DNA from: CAYRWR01 sp964428015
GTDB lineage: Bacteria; Spirochaetota; Brevinematia; Brevinematales; CAYRWR01
DNA length: 64,000 bases
Assembly (NCBI GenBank): GCA_964428015.1
Contig: CAYRWR010000001.1
Location: 186,001 to 250,000, forward strand
Direction: 5' to 3'
Positions 41,415 to 50,140 of the stretch are shown here, piece by piece (the first letter of the stretch is position 1; the number at the start of each line of letters is the position of its first letter). Position numbers and translations under genes: made by a program. The notes below the pieces were generated by a model. It saw only the letters and a list, made by a program, of their open reading frames with translations. It searched no databases and was not told the origin of the DNA.

Positions 41415-42565
41415 AGGTTTCCCGCAGTATTGTTTTGCGGTACCCTAACTGGGACTTCCATCCACACAGGCACAGGACTAAAACCACCTGTTCCCAACAT
41501 ACCATTTTGATTATACCCAGCCACCCAAATATATCCAGGATTGTAAGACGTCGCAAAAACACTTCCCATGGAACTGGTGGCAAAAGCGACTACTTGGTTT
41601 GTGATCTTATACCAGCTGATACTGAGGAAACTCTGGTTTTGCGCACCCAGTCCATATCCGTCATTAGTCCCACAGGCGTACAAATCCCCGTTCATAATCA
41701 GCAAGCTATGCCTACCACCTGAGCCCACCTGTTGAACCACCATATTTAAATTAGTCCAGTAAATGTAAGCAAATGTAGCAGTTGAGTTTCCCAACTCCCC
41801 ACGGCTATTAGTACCGCAACCAAAAAGATGGGATGTGTTATCAATATAAAAGGAATGATTATCACCAGCAGCCACATTGACGGTGTTATTGGCCAATAAC
41901 ATCCATTGATTTGTGGACACCCCTCCATTACCTAACATTCCGCCATAGCCATATCCTGTCCCCATTAAGTCTCCGTTATTTAAAACTGCCAGGTTGTAAT
42001 TATTTCCAGGAGAAATTTGTCTTACTCCATTCAATACTGTTATCCAGTTGGATACTGACGTATATGTCCCATTCCCGAATTGACCATTTCCGTTTATCCC
42101 TGTTGCCTGAAGATTACCAGTATTGTCAATCAAATATGACGCGTAATTTCTCGCAGCTATTGCCTGAGCCCCGTTAAACAATACCGTCCAGTTTGTTAAA
42201 AATAATGTTGCTGGACCAAGGCCGAATTCTCCGTTCATACCACTTCCTATGCCCCACACCTGTCCTTTGTTATCAAGAACCAAACTATAACTATAGCCTG
42301 CTGCAATGGCCTGGGCATTGGAAAATACCTGGACAAATTTGGTAACATTGCTTGTGAATTGAAAACCCAGTTGTTTACTTCCATTATTACCTGCTCCCCA
42401 TACCGTACCGTCTCCCATGAGGACAAGGGTATGAGAAAACCCCATCTTAATATCCTGAACTCCATTAAATTGAGGACTATTCTGATAAAGAAAAAATCCC
42501 GGGAAAATAGCACAAGAGCCGGCCACTATCAAAGTCAATATAAATAAAACCGCTTGTTTCTTCAA
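41411..42565 (-). CDS. RCC1-like seven-bladed propeller lipoprotein
   Basis: A 384-residue lipoprotein with signal peptide MKKQAVLFILTLIVAGSC and mature start CAIFPGFF. The rest is made of RCC1-type repeats of about 50 residues with the motif GxxHTLVLxxDGTVWGAGNNxxxQLG: IKMGFSHTLVLMGDGTVWG, IAAGYSYSLVLDNKGQVWGI, VAAGDNHSFYIDNTSHLFGC and VGSGGRHSLLIMNGDLYACG. RCC1 propellers are protein-interaction platforms; in bacteria they are often surface proteins. The neighbouring 42578 gene encodes a paralogue 12 bp upstream. The stop overlaps the next start by four bases. Confidence 0.88.
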   Translation of the reverse strand: MKKQAVLFILTLIVAGSCAIFPGFFLYQNSPQFNGVQDIKMGFSHTLVLMGDGTVWGAGNNGSKQLGFQFTSNVTKFVQVFSNAQAIAAGYSYSLVLDNKGQVWGIGSGMNGEFGLGPATLFLTNWTVLFNGAQAIAARNYASYLIDNTGNLQATGINGNGQFGNGTYTSVSNWITVLNGVRQISPGNNYNLAVLNNGDLMGTGYGYGGMLGNGGVSTNQWMLLANNTVNVAAGDNHSFYIDNTSHLFGCGTNSRGELGNSTATFAYIYWTNLNMVVQQVGSGGRHSLLIMNGDLYACGTNDGYGLGAQNQSFLSISWYKITNQVVAFATSSMGSVFATSYNPGYIWVAGYNQNGMLGTGGFSPVPVWMEVPVRVPQNNTAGNL

Positions 42566-42577
42566 TTTACTTCCTCC

Positions 42578-43714
42578 CTACAACTTCTGGTTTCTGAGGA
42601 TTACTTCTTCCCAGATATTCAGTTGTGTAATATTGGTATCCGCAATACCTAACTGTCCTGCATTATTCTGACCGGTGACCCAAATTACATCTTTATTTTG
42701 TGGACTACCATATACTGAGTAATATTCCCCAGCATCCATATGACTGACAGCAGTATTGATGAGTGTAAACTGCTGTACTGATGTGTTGGAATTACCGATC
42801 TGACCAAAAGAATCATCACCGCTGGCATAAAGACTGCCATCCATTGTCAACATCAGAGTATGTCCATAACCTGATGAGACATCCTTTACATTTTGAGCTA
42901 TTTCCACGAAAACATTTGTGGTTGAGATGATACTGCTGGATATTCCCATTTGTCCGGAGTTATTGTCCCCGCAACCCCATAGGGTATTTTTAGTATCGAT
43001 TAAATATCCATTATTAGCACCCATTTCTACCTGGAGGGCATCATTATAGACCTTGGTCCAGGCATATAAAGTGTTAGTTATACTCCCCAATTGTCCATAA
43101 GTATTATCCCCGGTAGCCCATACTGTACGATCTGATTTCAGCACCAATGCAGAATATTCGTTAACTGATACCGACACAACATTAGAAAGCACAGGGATAA
43201 ACCAGTTGGTTTGAAAACCAAATCCTATTCCGGCTTGTCCGTAACTGGAATCTCCCGTAAAATAAAGTATATTATTTACGTCTATCACGTAGGTACAATT
43301 ATTATTCGCCGCAATAAAATGTGCATGGTCGAATATCTTCTGCCAGTTGGTATATTGGTCAAAACTTCCGTCACCAAAAACACCGTTCATATTAAAACCT
43401 ACAGCCCACACTGTACCATCATTTAACAGCATAATAGTATGATCTGCCCCGGAGGCAATCATGTTTACATTATACGCAATAGGTTGGAATAGGTGAAGAT
43501 AATCTATATTTTCAACTCCCATGGCAAAATCAAAATTATTTCCGGCACCATAAACTGTTCCGGCATTATCTACTATAAACACATGCTCATTGCCTGCTAC
43601 AATTTCCTTGATACCATTGAACTGCAGAGTAGCAACAAAATAACCTGGAAAAATAGCACAAGAAACATTTAGCCCCAGGAGTATCATTAAAAGCACAAAA
43701 TAAATTTTTCTCAT
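42578..43714 (-). CDS. RCC1-like propeller lipoprotein, paralogue of the 41411 protein
   Basis: A 378-residue lipoprotein. GAGGAG lies seven bases before the ATG. The signal peptide MRKIYFVLLMILLGLNVSC leads to the mature start CAIFPGYF. RCC1-type repeats follow: IVAGNEHVFIVDNAGTVYGA, IASGADHTIMLLNDGTVWAV, VSVNEYSALVLKSDRTVWAT and VSSGYGHTLMLTMDGSLYAS, each ending in a Gly-x-x-Gly segment. The two RCC1 proteins probably arose by tandem duplication. A role in the envelope alongside the upstream barrel protein is inferred from the operon. Confidence 0.88.
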   Translation of the reverse strand: MRKIYFVLLMILLGLNVSCAIFPGYFVATLQFNGIKEIVAGNEHVFIVDNAGTVYGAGNNFDFAMGVENIDYLHLFQPIAYNVNMIASGADHTIMLLNDGTVWAVGFNMNGVFGDGSFDQYTNWQKIFDHAHFIAANNNCTYVIDVNNILYFTGDSSYGQAGIGFGFQTNWFIPVLSNVVSVSVNEYSALVLKSDRTVWATGDNTYGQLGSITNTLYAWTKVYNDALQVEMGANNGYLIDTKNTLWGCGDNNSGQMGISSSIISTTNVFVEIAQNVKDVSSGYGHTLMLTMDGSLYASGDDSFGQIGNSNTSVQQFTLINTAVSHMDAGEYYSVYGSPQNKDVIWVTGQNNAGQLGIADTNITQLNIWEEVILRNQKL

Positions 43715-43729
43715 AGAATACTCCTCAGA

Positions 43730-45631
43730 CTATTTAAACCTGAGAACTACGCCGCCGCTTATAGTGGGATACCAAGTCGAGAATTTAAAGTTTGAAATGT
43801 CGAAATAATATCCGGCTTTCAGATACAGGAATTTCCATTCCGCTCTGGCAAAAAGGCCAACACTGAAAGGACGGGGATTGACATTGCCTAATTGTGTCAT
43901 GACCTGACTGGGTATCTGGGAAATGAGCACATAATGAGCAGATAATTCTGCACCGAGGCGAAAATCCTTCTCCGTATCACCCAATATATGGTAACCCAGG
44001 CCAATATAAGGTAAAAGGAAAAATATCCCGGATTCCAGTGTATTGACATTCAAAGAACTCTCCAACATAGACTGGGGCCATAAGCTGGCTCCAACTCCGC
44101 CTGCTATCCAGAATCTGGTACCGAATGTCTTCAAGAGGGCTACCTGTATCATGGATTCATCATTTATCCCTATTTGAATTCCCAAACCTTCCGGTTTTTC
44201 AGATCTGCCTGAATTTCCAAATCGGAATTTAAAACCACCAACAATGTTGGGATATCCCATATTCAGGAAATAGAATCGATTATTACTGATATCATAATAA
44301 GTCCCCACTTTGAGGAACAGGAATTTCCACTCTGCTGAAATGAAGGCTCCTAGAGTCAGAGGGTTAATATTGATTCCAGGATAAATATTGGGTGTCATAG
44401 AAATCAGAGTGTAGTGAAGTGAAATATCTACCCCCAGACGGAAGTTGGAGTCTTTATCACCCAGGAAGCTGTACCCGGCTCCGATATAAGTATTCACAAA
44501 CAAAGGAGATTGAATCTGATTGGATGGATCAGATACGGGTACTAACAATGAAATAGGCAGGTAACTGAATCCCGCACCCGCACCTACCCAGAATTTGGGA
44601 TGAAAATTCCAGGTCACTGCGGCTTGTATCATACTTTCGTCATTAAAGCTTAGTGATAATCCCCAAGCACCACCTTTACTTTTAACAAAAGGTTTTACAG
44701 TTATTTTCCCGCTGTCGTGGAGATAAAAGCTGTTTGAATAGGCCAGATTAGTGCCGTCTTCTATTACTACCAGATTATATTTCTGTCCACCCAGAATGTT
44801 GGTATACTTTTGATTATCCAGAATGGGCGTATCGTTAAGTTTAAGTGTATAGGCAGAACCTTTTTTCTTACCGGTCAAAGCCTTGAGGTCTAAAGTAGCC
44901 TGGGCACGGTGGGAGATATTAGCAGTGACACCGGGTTGAAGTACAAAGCTGGAATCATGGACAGCTTTTTTATCAAAACGGCGTATGATCTCCACACCAT
45001 AACTGGTATTGGCCAATATCTTTAAGTTCAGCTGAAAGTCAGAGTTTGTGATAGAAGCGATAATCTTATCATTGACGTATATGTCATAGGCTTCATCTCC
45101 AACTTCAAAATCATGAAAGTTAAGATATGCTACTTCTACCTTGCCTTTGAGTAATTCAACTGACAAGTCGTTGATTACTCTATCAATGGTATCAAAGATT
45201 TCGATATCTGTGGGAGTATTATAGGTTTTACTGAGCAGGTCTACCACTCTTTCAGTGGAGTATATCTTGAGATTCAATTTTGCTTTGGGGTCATAGGCTA
45301 CCCCGCTGAGAGTATAATCGCCATATATAACCAGATCAGCTCCCCTGTCTTTGGCTATCTGAGCGATCTGCTCCGGAGTCCATTCAATTTTCTGCAATAC
45401 TTTCTGTTCCGGGATATCCAGAGAGGGTATGATACCAATAAAATTGTACAGGGAATTAAAAATAACCGGTTTTAGATCATCTGAACTGGGATATTTATTA
45501 GTGTCAGAGAGATTGTTCAGAGATAAAATCAGGACCCGTAATTTATCTGCCGGAGCCTTATTTGTAGTCGCTGTCTGAGCGTGCATCATTCCGGCCAGAG
45601 CCAGCATCAATATTATATAGAACTTCTTCAT
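43730..45631 (-). CDS. TolB/PEGA-like exported protein with two tandem C-terminal barrel modules
   Basis: A 633-residue exported protein (signal peptide MKKFYIILMLALAGMMHA). The N-terminal 300 residues match the 31902 protein: a TolB-N/CsgG-like domain (KLRVLILSLNNLSD, SLYNFIGIIPSLDIP, ADLVIYGDYTLSG) followed by PEGA-like strands (YDIYVNDKIIASITNSDFQ). Unlike its paralogue it carries the barrel twice. The first copy starts LSLSFNDESMIQAAVTWNF and the second IQIGINDESMIQVALLKTF; each runs through FWVGAG/FWIAGG, an ILGDxxxxFRLG-type segment and a KFLxLKxGxYxDISN segment. Whether the copies form one larger barrel or two is unknown. It lies 28 bp downstream of the P83/100-like gene. Confidence 0.82.
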   Translation of the reverse strand: MKKFYIILMLALAGMMHAQTATTNKAPADKLRVLILSLNNLSDTNKYPSSDDLKPVIFNSLYNFIGIIPSLDIPEQKVLQKIEWTPEQIAQIAKDRGADLVIYGDYTLSGVAYDPKAKLNLKIYSTERVVDLLSKTYNTPTDIEIFDTIDRVINDLSVELLKGKVEVAYLNFHDFEVGDEAYDIYVNDKIIASITNSDFQLNLKILANTSYGVEIIRRFDKKAVHDSSFVLQPGVTANISHRAQATLDLKALTGKKKGSAYTLKLNDTPILDNQKYTNILGGQKYNLVVIEDGTNLAYSNSFYLHDSGKITVKPFVKSKGGAWGLSLSFNDESMIQAAVTWNFHPKFWVGAGAGFSYLPISLLVPVSDPSNQIQSPLFVNTYIGAGYSFLGDKDSNFRLGVDISLHYTLISMTPNIYPGININPLTLGAFISAEWKFLFLKVGTYYDISNNRFYFLNMGYPNIVGGFKFRFGNSGRSEKPEGLGIQIGINDESMIQVALLKTFGTRFWIAGGVGASLWPQSMLESSLNVNTLESGIFFLLPYIGLGYHILGDTEKDFRLGAELSAHYVLISQIPSQVMTQLGNVNPRPFSVGLFARAEWKFLYLKAGYYFDISNFKFSTWYPTISGGVVLRFK

Positions 45632-45659
45632 ACTACTCCCCTGTACTCCAAGTGTATTT

Positions 45660-47348
45660 TTAAGGTTTTATAGAATCTATGGTAGCCAGATCTTTTTTAT
45701 TTAGGACCAGAATCTTGTTCTTGAGATCATTGTTAATATAGATATAGTCCTCATAAAAAGTGATAAAGCTGTCTTTATCTACTTTATCTACGGATTTTGC
45801 CAATCTTTTCAGTTTAAGATCATATTTAGCCAGATAATAATTATCTTCCTCTACCAGAATAGCATAAATCTCTTCATCTTTGATTATTACAAAACTTCGG
45901 TAAAACACTATATCCTGACACACGATTTTGGGTTTAAGATCATCTTTATCTAATAGTATGAGGCGGTGATTATATTTATTTACACCTTCAAAGCCGATTA
46001 CCACCACACCATTGGTAAAAATATCATATTTACGACCTGAAATCGTTTCATAGGGACTCTTTTTTAAAACCTTTCGAGTAGCAGGGTTAATGGTAAATAA
46101 ATCGTTTTTGTAAATTCCCTGTTCCAGGAATTCATTGATACGAAGATAATAGAATTTACCCTCAAATACAGCAGGGTCTTCATTCTTTTTTAATTCTTCT
46201 TCTTTTTTGTCCAGAGCCTTTTCTTTCTCAGCCAGTTCCTTTTCTTTTTTATCCAGTTCCTCTTTCTTCTCCGCTACATACTGGGGGTCATTTTTTTTCT
46301 TGAGTGCCTCTTCATCCTGCTTTATCTGCTCTTCCTGTTTTTTAACATCTTCCTGTTTGTTGACTACATTTTCTTCAGTCTTCTTGATTTGCTCATCTTT
46401 TTTAATAGCATCTTCCTTTTTATTATCCAGCTGCTTTTTATCTTTATTGAGCTGATCTTCTTCCTTTTTGATTTCCTGCTCTTTTTTCTTTTTTTCTACC
46501 GGGTCTGTAACAGTTTTCACTTCTTCTTTTTTCTTGTCCAGTTCTTCCTGCTTTTTCTGTACCTTCTCTTCCTGTTTCTTTATCTCCTGTTTCTGCAGAT
46601 CCTGTTTTTCTTTATCTTTTTCCAGATTTTTCTGCTGTTCATTTATCTGTTTTTTCTGCAGATCCACCATATCCTTTCTTTCATCAATACTCATATCTGT
46701 CTCTTTGCGCATTTCATCAATCACTTTATTATCAGTCAATAAAGTTGTGTCCAGAGAATTGATAGAATTCCGTTGAGACTCATCTGTAAGAGGGATGAGC
46801 ATAGCAGTACGGCCCGGCCACTCATTATAAAGTGTCGAAATACCAGCATTATTGGCATTGATATTCTGGAGGACAATGGGCTTATACAGAGATTTAAAAT
46901 ATTCCAAATCCCCTCGATGTACCGCGTTATAATAAGTTATAAAAATAGCTAAAGTCCGACTGTCCCTGGAGGTGTAATCATATCTGGTTTCCAGAAAACC
47001 TCTCAGCATCAGCCGCACATAATTGATATGGCCCACCTGGGCTTGTCTGTCTATATAAAAAATATCGGCTGCCAACAGTTCCGGATCTTTTTCTGAATCC
47101 GCGTGGGTAACGGAATATTTGAGATGATACTTGAATCTGGCAAATTTTTTGGTACCAATGCCCTGAGCCAGCTGAACCCCAATGCTTCTGACTTCTTGGG
47201 GTGAGTCTACCATTGGTACAGGGCCCCGGTAATTCACAAATTCTATGGTCTTGGAATCTTTGGTCAGTTCTGATACACTGACTTCTTTAGCAAAGGAATT
47301 TGCTGAAATAAAAGTAAATAGACTGAGCAAAAAAACAACATGTTTCAA
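45660..47348 (-). CDS. P83/100-family exported protein with long coiled coil
   Basis: A 562-residue exported protein. The TTG at 47348 is five bases after GGGGGAGG and gives the signal peptide LKHVVFLLSLFTFISANSF; the GTG five codons upstream overlaps that site. Domain order is an N-terminal globular part (about 30-215, with EFVNYRGPVPMVDSP and GYLETRYDYTS-like text), a Lys/Glu/Gln coiled coil of about 165 residues (about 220-385), and a C-terminal domain (about 390-562, FYYLRINEF, ending KKDLATIDSIKP). This is the layout of the spirochaete P83/100 antigen family, whose function is unknown. It is the first gene of the six-gene operon ending at 39072. Confidence 0.82.
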   Translation of the reverse strand: MKHVVFLLSLFTFISANSFAKEVSVSELTKDSKTIEFVNYRGPVPMVDSPQEVRSIGVQLAQGIGTKKFARFKYHLKYSVTHADSEKDPELLAADIFYIDRQAQVGHINYVRLMLRGFLETRYDYTSRDSRTLAIFITYYNAVHRGDLEYFKSLYKPIVLQNINANNAGISTLYNEWPGRTAMLIPLTDESQRNSINSLDTTLLTDNKVIDEMRKETDMSIDERKDMVDLQKKQINEQQKNLEKDKEKQDLQKQEIKKQEEKVQKKQEELDKKKEEVKTVTDPVEKKKKEQEIKKEEDQLNKDKKQLDNKKEDAIKKDEQIKKTEENVVNKQEDVKKQEEQIKQDEEALKKKNDPQYVAEKKEELDKKEKELAEKEKALDKKEEELKKNEDPAVFEGKFYYLRINEFLEQGIYKNDLFTINPATRKVLKKSPYETISGRKYDIFTNGVVVIGFEGVNKYNHRLILLDKDDLKPKIVCQDIVFYRSFVIIKDEEIYAILVEEDNYYLAKYDLKLKRLAKSVDKVDKDSFITFYEDYIYINNDLKNKILVLNKKDLATIDSIKP

Positions 47349-47455
47349 GCTTGCCTCCCCCACTATTTAATATCTTTTTATTGTCGGCTCCTCTATATAG
47401 TATATTTAATTAGTCTAAAAAGTAAAGTAATACTTGAGAATTAAAATTGATATTG

Positions 47456-47974
47456 TCAAATACTAAAAAGCAGTCCCGCCTGGATACCAATATCTCCATA
47501 GAAGACCCTGGTATTCAGCTCCATTCCAGCTTGTATAGGGAACTCAATAATCCAGTTGATACCCTCCCCTCCAAATAGACCTAGAGCTAAATGTGCCAAA
47601 ACCAGATTCGAGGGAGCATTAAGATTAATCACCGTATGGTCATGGTCAAAATACTTAGCACCGATACTCCAAAAGTGATTTCTTTTCCAGAATCGCACGG
47701 CCCCACCATATGCCATATAGTATTGTCCATAACGGCCCATAAAGGTACGTGAAAAGAGCCCTGTAATACTCAAGCGTGGCCCCAGAAAAATATCTGCATT
47801 CAACTCTACCCCATAGGCAGAATTGACGGTTTTGAGATCCAGAACTTCCCCTAGAGAGTCAGAATACATGGCACTATAAAAAGCCCGGGCACTGATTGCC
47901 AGAGTACGGGCAGACGCAAAACTGAATGACAGCAAAAATGCAATCACCCAAAATACACCTTGTTTTTTCACCAT
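47456..47974 (-). CDS. Small exported beta-barrel-like protein
   Basis: A 172-residue protein with signal peptide MVKKQGVFWVIAFLLSFSFAS. The mature part has alternating strands with many aromatics and Gly (SITGLFSRTFMGRYGQYYMA, YGGAVRFWK, HFWSIGAKYFD) and ends FYGDIGIQAGLLFSI, an aromatic-Ser-Ile terminus consistent with an outer-membrane barrel of about eight strands. GGGGAG lies seven bases before the ATG. Family unknown. It sits between the P83/100 operon and another membrane-protein gene. Confidence 0.7.
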   Translation of the reverse strand: MVKKQGVFWVIAFLLSFSFASARTLAISARAFYSAMYSDSLGEVLDLKTVNSAYGVELNADIFLGPRLSITGLFSRTFMGRYGQYYMAYGGAVRFWKRNHFWSIGAKYFDHDHTVINLNAPSNLVLAHLALGLFGGEGINWIIEFPIQAGMELNTRVFYGDIGIQAGLLFSI

Positions 47975-48071
47975 AACTTGCTCCCCTTCACTATATACAG
48001 TTTAACACCGCACAGGGATTTTTCAATCACTTCAATCTATATATTTACTACGTAGAAGATTCATTTTAGTA

Positions 48072-48668
48072 TCAGATATTTAACATTATCCAGGCCTGAC
48101 GTGCTTTTTCCTTACGAATAAGTCGCACCAGAATTTCTGCCACATCCAGGCTGACCATTACCGAACTATGGATGGTAAGACCCAATCCTGCACTGTATAC
48201 CAGCTGTGATTTCCAGTCCAAACTCTGGGCATTCCCTATATTTAAAAAAAGCCCACCCATTATCAATAATAATGTATTCACACCCAAACTACCTAAAGGA
48301 CGGCTCCACTCTACCTCCCGTCGCATAATATCCATGGCATTGTGAAAAGATATAAGGGGTTCCCGGCTGGGTGTACGGTAGTACAACATGGCATCCTGAT
48401 GAATCCAGCTTCCATAAGAAAGGGAAACCAGAACCAGCGAAGGTGTAAATACTACATAAGCGGCATTTCGGGTCACAGGATCAAAGGGCTGAAATGCTAA
48501 AAAATATGGGACGCTGCTGAATAATGTCACAGAGCAAGCTAATCTTAAACTATTAAAGATTATATGACTCCGATTGACTTTGGCAATATATTCAGGATCA
48601 AAGTTACCGGCAAACCCGGATCGTACTATAACGAAAAATAATAAAAGAATAAAGATATAACGACGCAT
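48072..48668 (-). CDS. Membrane protein of unknown function
   Basis: A 198-residue protein with an N-terminal signal-like helix (YIFILLLFFVIVRSGFA) and further hydrophobic segments at about 42-62, 70-88, 128-145 and 155-175. The hydrophilic loop WIHQDAMLYYRTPSREPLIS lies between helices. No known motif is visible. The ribosome site is weak. It is on the same strand as the PilZ gene 62 bp upstream and the small barrel gene 97 bp downstream, but the gaps suggest separate transcripts. Confidence 0.6.
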   Translation of the reverse strand: MRRYIFILLLFFVIVRSGFAGNFDPEYIAKVNRSHIIFNSLRLACSVTLFSSVPYFLAFQPFDPVTRNAAYVVFTPSLVLVSLSYGSWIHQDAMLYYRTPSREPLISFHNAMDIMRREVEWSRPLGSLGVNTLLLIMGGLFLNIGNAQSLDWKSQLVYSAGLGLTIHSSVMVSLDVAEILVRLIRKEKARQAWIMLNI

Positions 48669-48730
48669 AAACAGATTTTAAGAGGAACAAAAGGTTTTGT
48701 CAAAAAGGTTTCGTTGATAAAGACAATAAA

Positions 48731-49060
48731 CTAGAGATTAACTACAGGATGAAATTCTTCGGCATCCCTGCTGCTCAAAAGATCAAAAAACTGTACGGCA
48801 ACATATTTACGGCCATCTCTTTCACGGTAACGTACGATCTTACCTCTATAGTTTACTATAGAAGGAAGATCAGTATACAGGAAAAAACTGGCCGGATTGC
48901 CGATATGTCGTCGTGATATCTTCCGGCAATGCCCCTTGTGTACTTCCAGCAAGGCTCCACCCACAGAGATGTTTTTCACGTTGCACCAAATCTCTTTGCC
49001 GCTGATATCCGCAGAGATGGCAAGGTCACATTCGGTACGCGAAAAAGTCCGGTTATCCAT
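48731..49060 (-). CDS. PilZ-domain c-di-GMP-binding protein
   Basis: A 109-residue single-domain protein. The ATG at 49060 has GGGGAGGAG upstream; the longer frame is not needed. The c-di-GMP signature is complete: Arg4-x-x-x-Arg8 near the N-terminus and NISVGGALL (N/D-x-S-x-x-G). The beta-barrel core continues through IVNYRGKIVRYRERDGRKYV to AVQFF. It would bind cyclic di-GMP in the cytoplasm and pass the signal to a partner, often in motility or envelope functions. The diguanylate cyclase at 16564 in this window is a possible source of signal. Confidence 0.88.
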   Translation of the reverse strand: MDNRTFSRTECDLAISADISGKEIWCNVKNISVGGALLEVHKGHCRKISRRHIGNPASFFLYTDLPSIVNYRGKIVRYRERDGRKYVAVQFFDLLSSRDAEEFHPVVNL

Positions 49061-49262
49061 AACTCCTCCCCTCTTTTTCACTCCCCACTATGCTACTAAT
49101 TCTAGTGTATTATAACACATTAGGAATAAATATCAATATTTTTTGTGAAATATTTCTTAATTATTTTCATGTATATCAAGATAACCTCATTTCCAGCTTA
49201 CATTTATGCACATATAATATGCGTATTGTGCAAAACGAACATTTTTCTACAGTAAAAACTCA

Positions 49263-49290
49263 TTGACTTTCATACACCCTATGTTACACT
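49263..49290 (+). promoter_or_regulatory. Promoter of the UPF0016-ferritin fusion gene
   Basis: TTGACT at 49263-49268 and TACACT at 49285-49290 are 16 bp apart. GAGAGAGG follows shortly before the ATG at 49319. Confidence 0.6.
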
Positions 49291-49318
49291 ATTGCTATTC
49301 TGATGGAGAGAGGTAAAT

Positions 49319-50098
49319 ATGGATTGGAGATTATTCGGAAGCACCTTTTTATTAGTCTTTCTGGCTGAATTAGGAGACAAGACTCAGCTGACCGCTCTGG
49401 CAGCATCAGCCGGTGCCAAATCCCCCTGGTCCGTTTTTCTCGGTGCCAGCCTGGCCCTGGTAGTAGCAACACTCATCGCGGTACTGGTAGGGTCTGTTCT
49501 GAGCCGGTTTCTTCCCGAAAGAGTTCTGAAAATATCTGCGGGTATCCTGTTTCTGATTTTTGGTGCCATACTGCTTATTACAAATATAGCCAAAAAACCA
49601 GCAGCTCCTCTGCCCAGCCAGATCAGTATCAAAGGAGGCGCCTTGACTTCCTTTGTCCTGGAGACCGCCCGGAATTTTGAACAGGCCGCAGCTGATGATT
49701 ATGAAAAGCTCATCGCCTCTACTGATGACCCCCATGCCCAGGCCCTGTTTGCCAGCCTGGCCCGACAGGAAAAAGAACACGAACTGCAAATTGAAACTAT
49801 GATCACTGACCTGCGTGAAGGCAGGATATTAACTATCCAGGGTGATGAAAAAGAACACTACCTGACCTGCCCCATCGGTATCAGAGAATTCAACAGCCTG
49901 GCACGATCCACAGTTGACCTGCTGGATACAGCCATCGAACATGAGAAAGTAGAGAGAGATTTCTTTATCACTTTATCCAAAGTAGTACATATCCCCGGTC
50001 TTAAACCTATCCTTCAGCGTCTCGCTCAGGAAGAGGACGGCCATCTCCAGGAGCTTTTAGCCATGAAAGAAAGCTGTCTGGGAAAAGAGCAAGCTTGA
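49319..50098 (+). CDS. UPF0016/GDT1-type cation transporter half fused to a ferritin-like domain
   Basis: A 259-residue protein. Residues 1-95 form one UPF0016 (GDT1/TMEM165/MneA-type) module with three transmembrane helices and the family motif E-x-G-D-K-T at Glu17-Thr22 (AELGDKTQ). This family exports Mn or Ca, usually with two such modules per protein. Residues about 108-255 form a four-helix ferritin/rubrerythrin-like domain with Glu in LETARNFEQAA, ExxH in RQEKEHELQ, Glu in EHEKVERDF, and ExxH in EEDGHLQEL, a complete diiron-type set. I infer metal sensing, storage or handling coupled to transport. I do not recall this fusion as a characterised protein. Confidence 0.85.
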   Translation: MDWRLFGSTFLLVFLAELGDKTQLTALAASAGAKSPWSVFLGASLALVVATLIAVLVGSVLSRFLPERVLKISAGILFLIFGAILLITNIAKKPAAPLPSQISIKGGALTSFVLETARNFEQAAADDYEKLIASTDDPHAQALFASLARQEKEHELQIETMITDLREGRILTIQGDEKEHYLTCPIGIREFNSLARSTVDLLDTAIEHEKVERDFFITLSKVVHIPGLKPILQRLAQEEDGHLQELLAMKESCLGKEQA

Positions 50099-50103
50099 AG
50101 TAC

Positions 50104-50140
50104 AAAAAAAAAGCCGGGTCCACGACCCGGCTCAATTTTT
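50104..50140 (+). terminator. Intrinsic terminator of the fusion gene
   Basis: AGCCGGGTC and GACCCGGCT arms (50112-50120 and 50124-50132) around a CAC loop, with an A tract before and a T tract after. Confidence 0.9.

Noticed and set aside
46207..46776. Ser/Phe/Leu-rich plus-strand frames of 82-117 residues
   Set aside because: They are antisense shadows of the Lys/Glu coiled coil in the P83/100-like gene.
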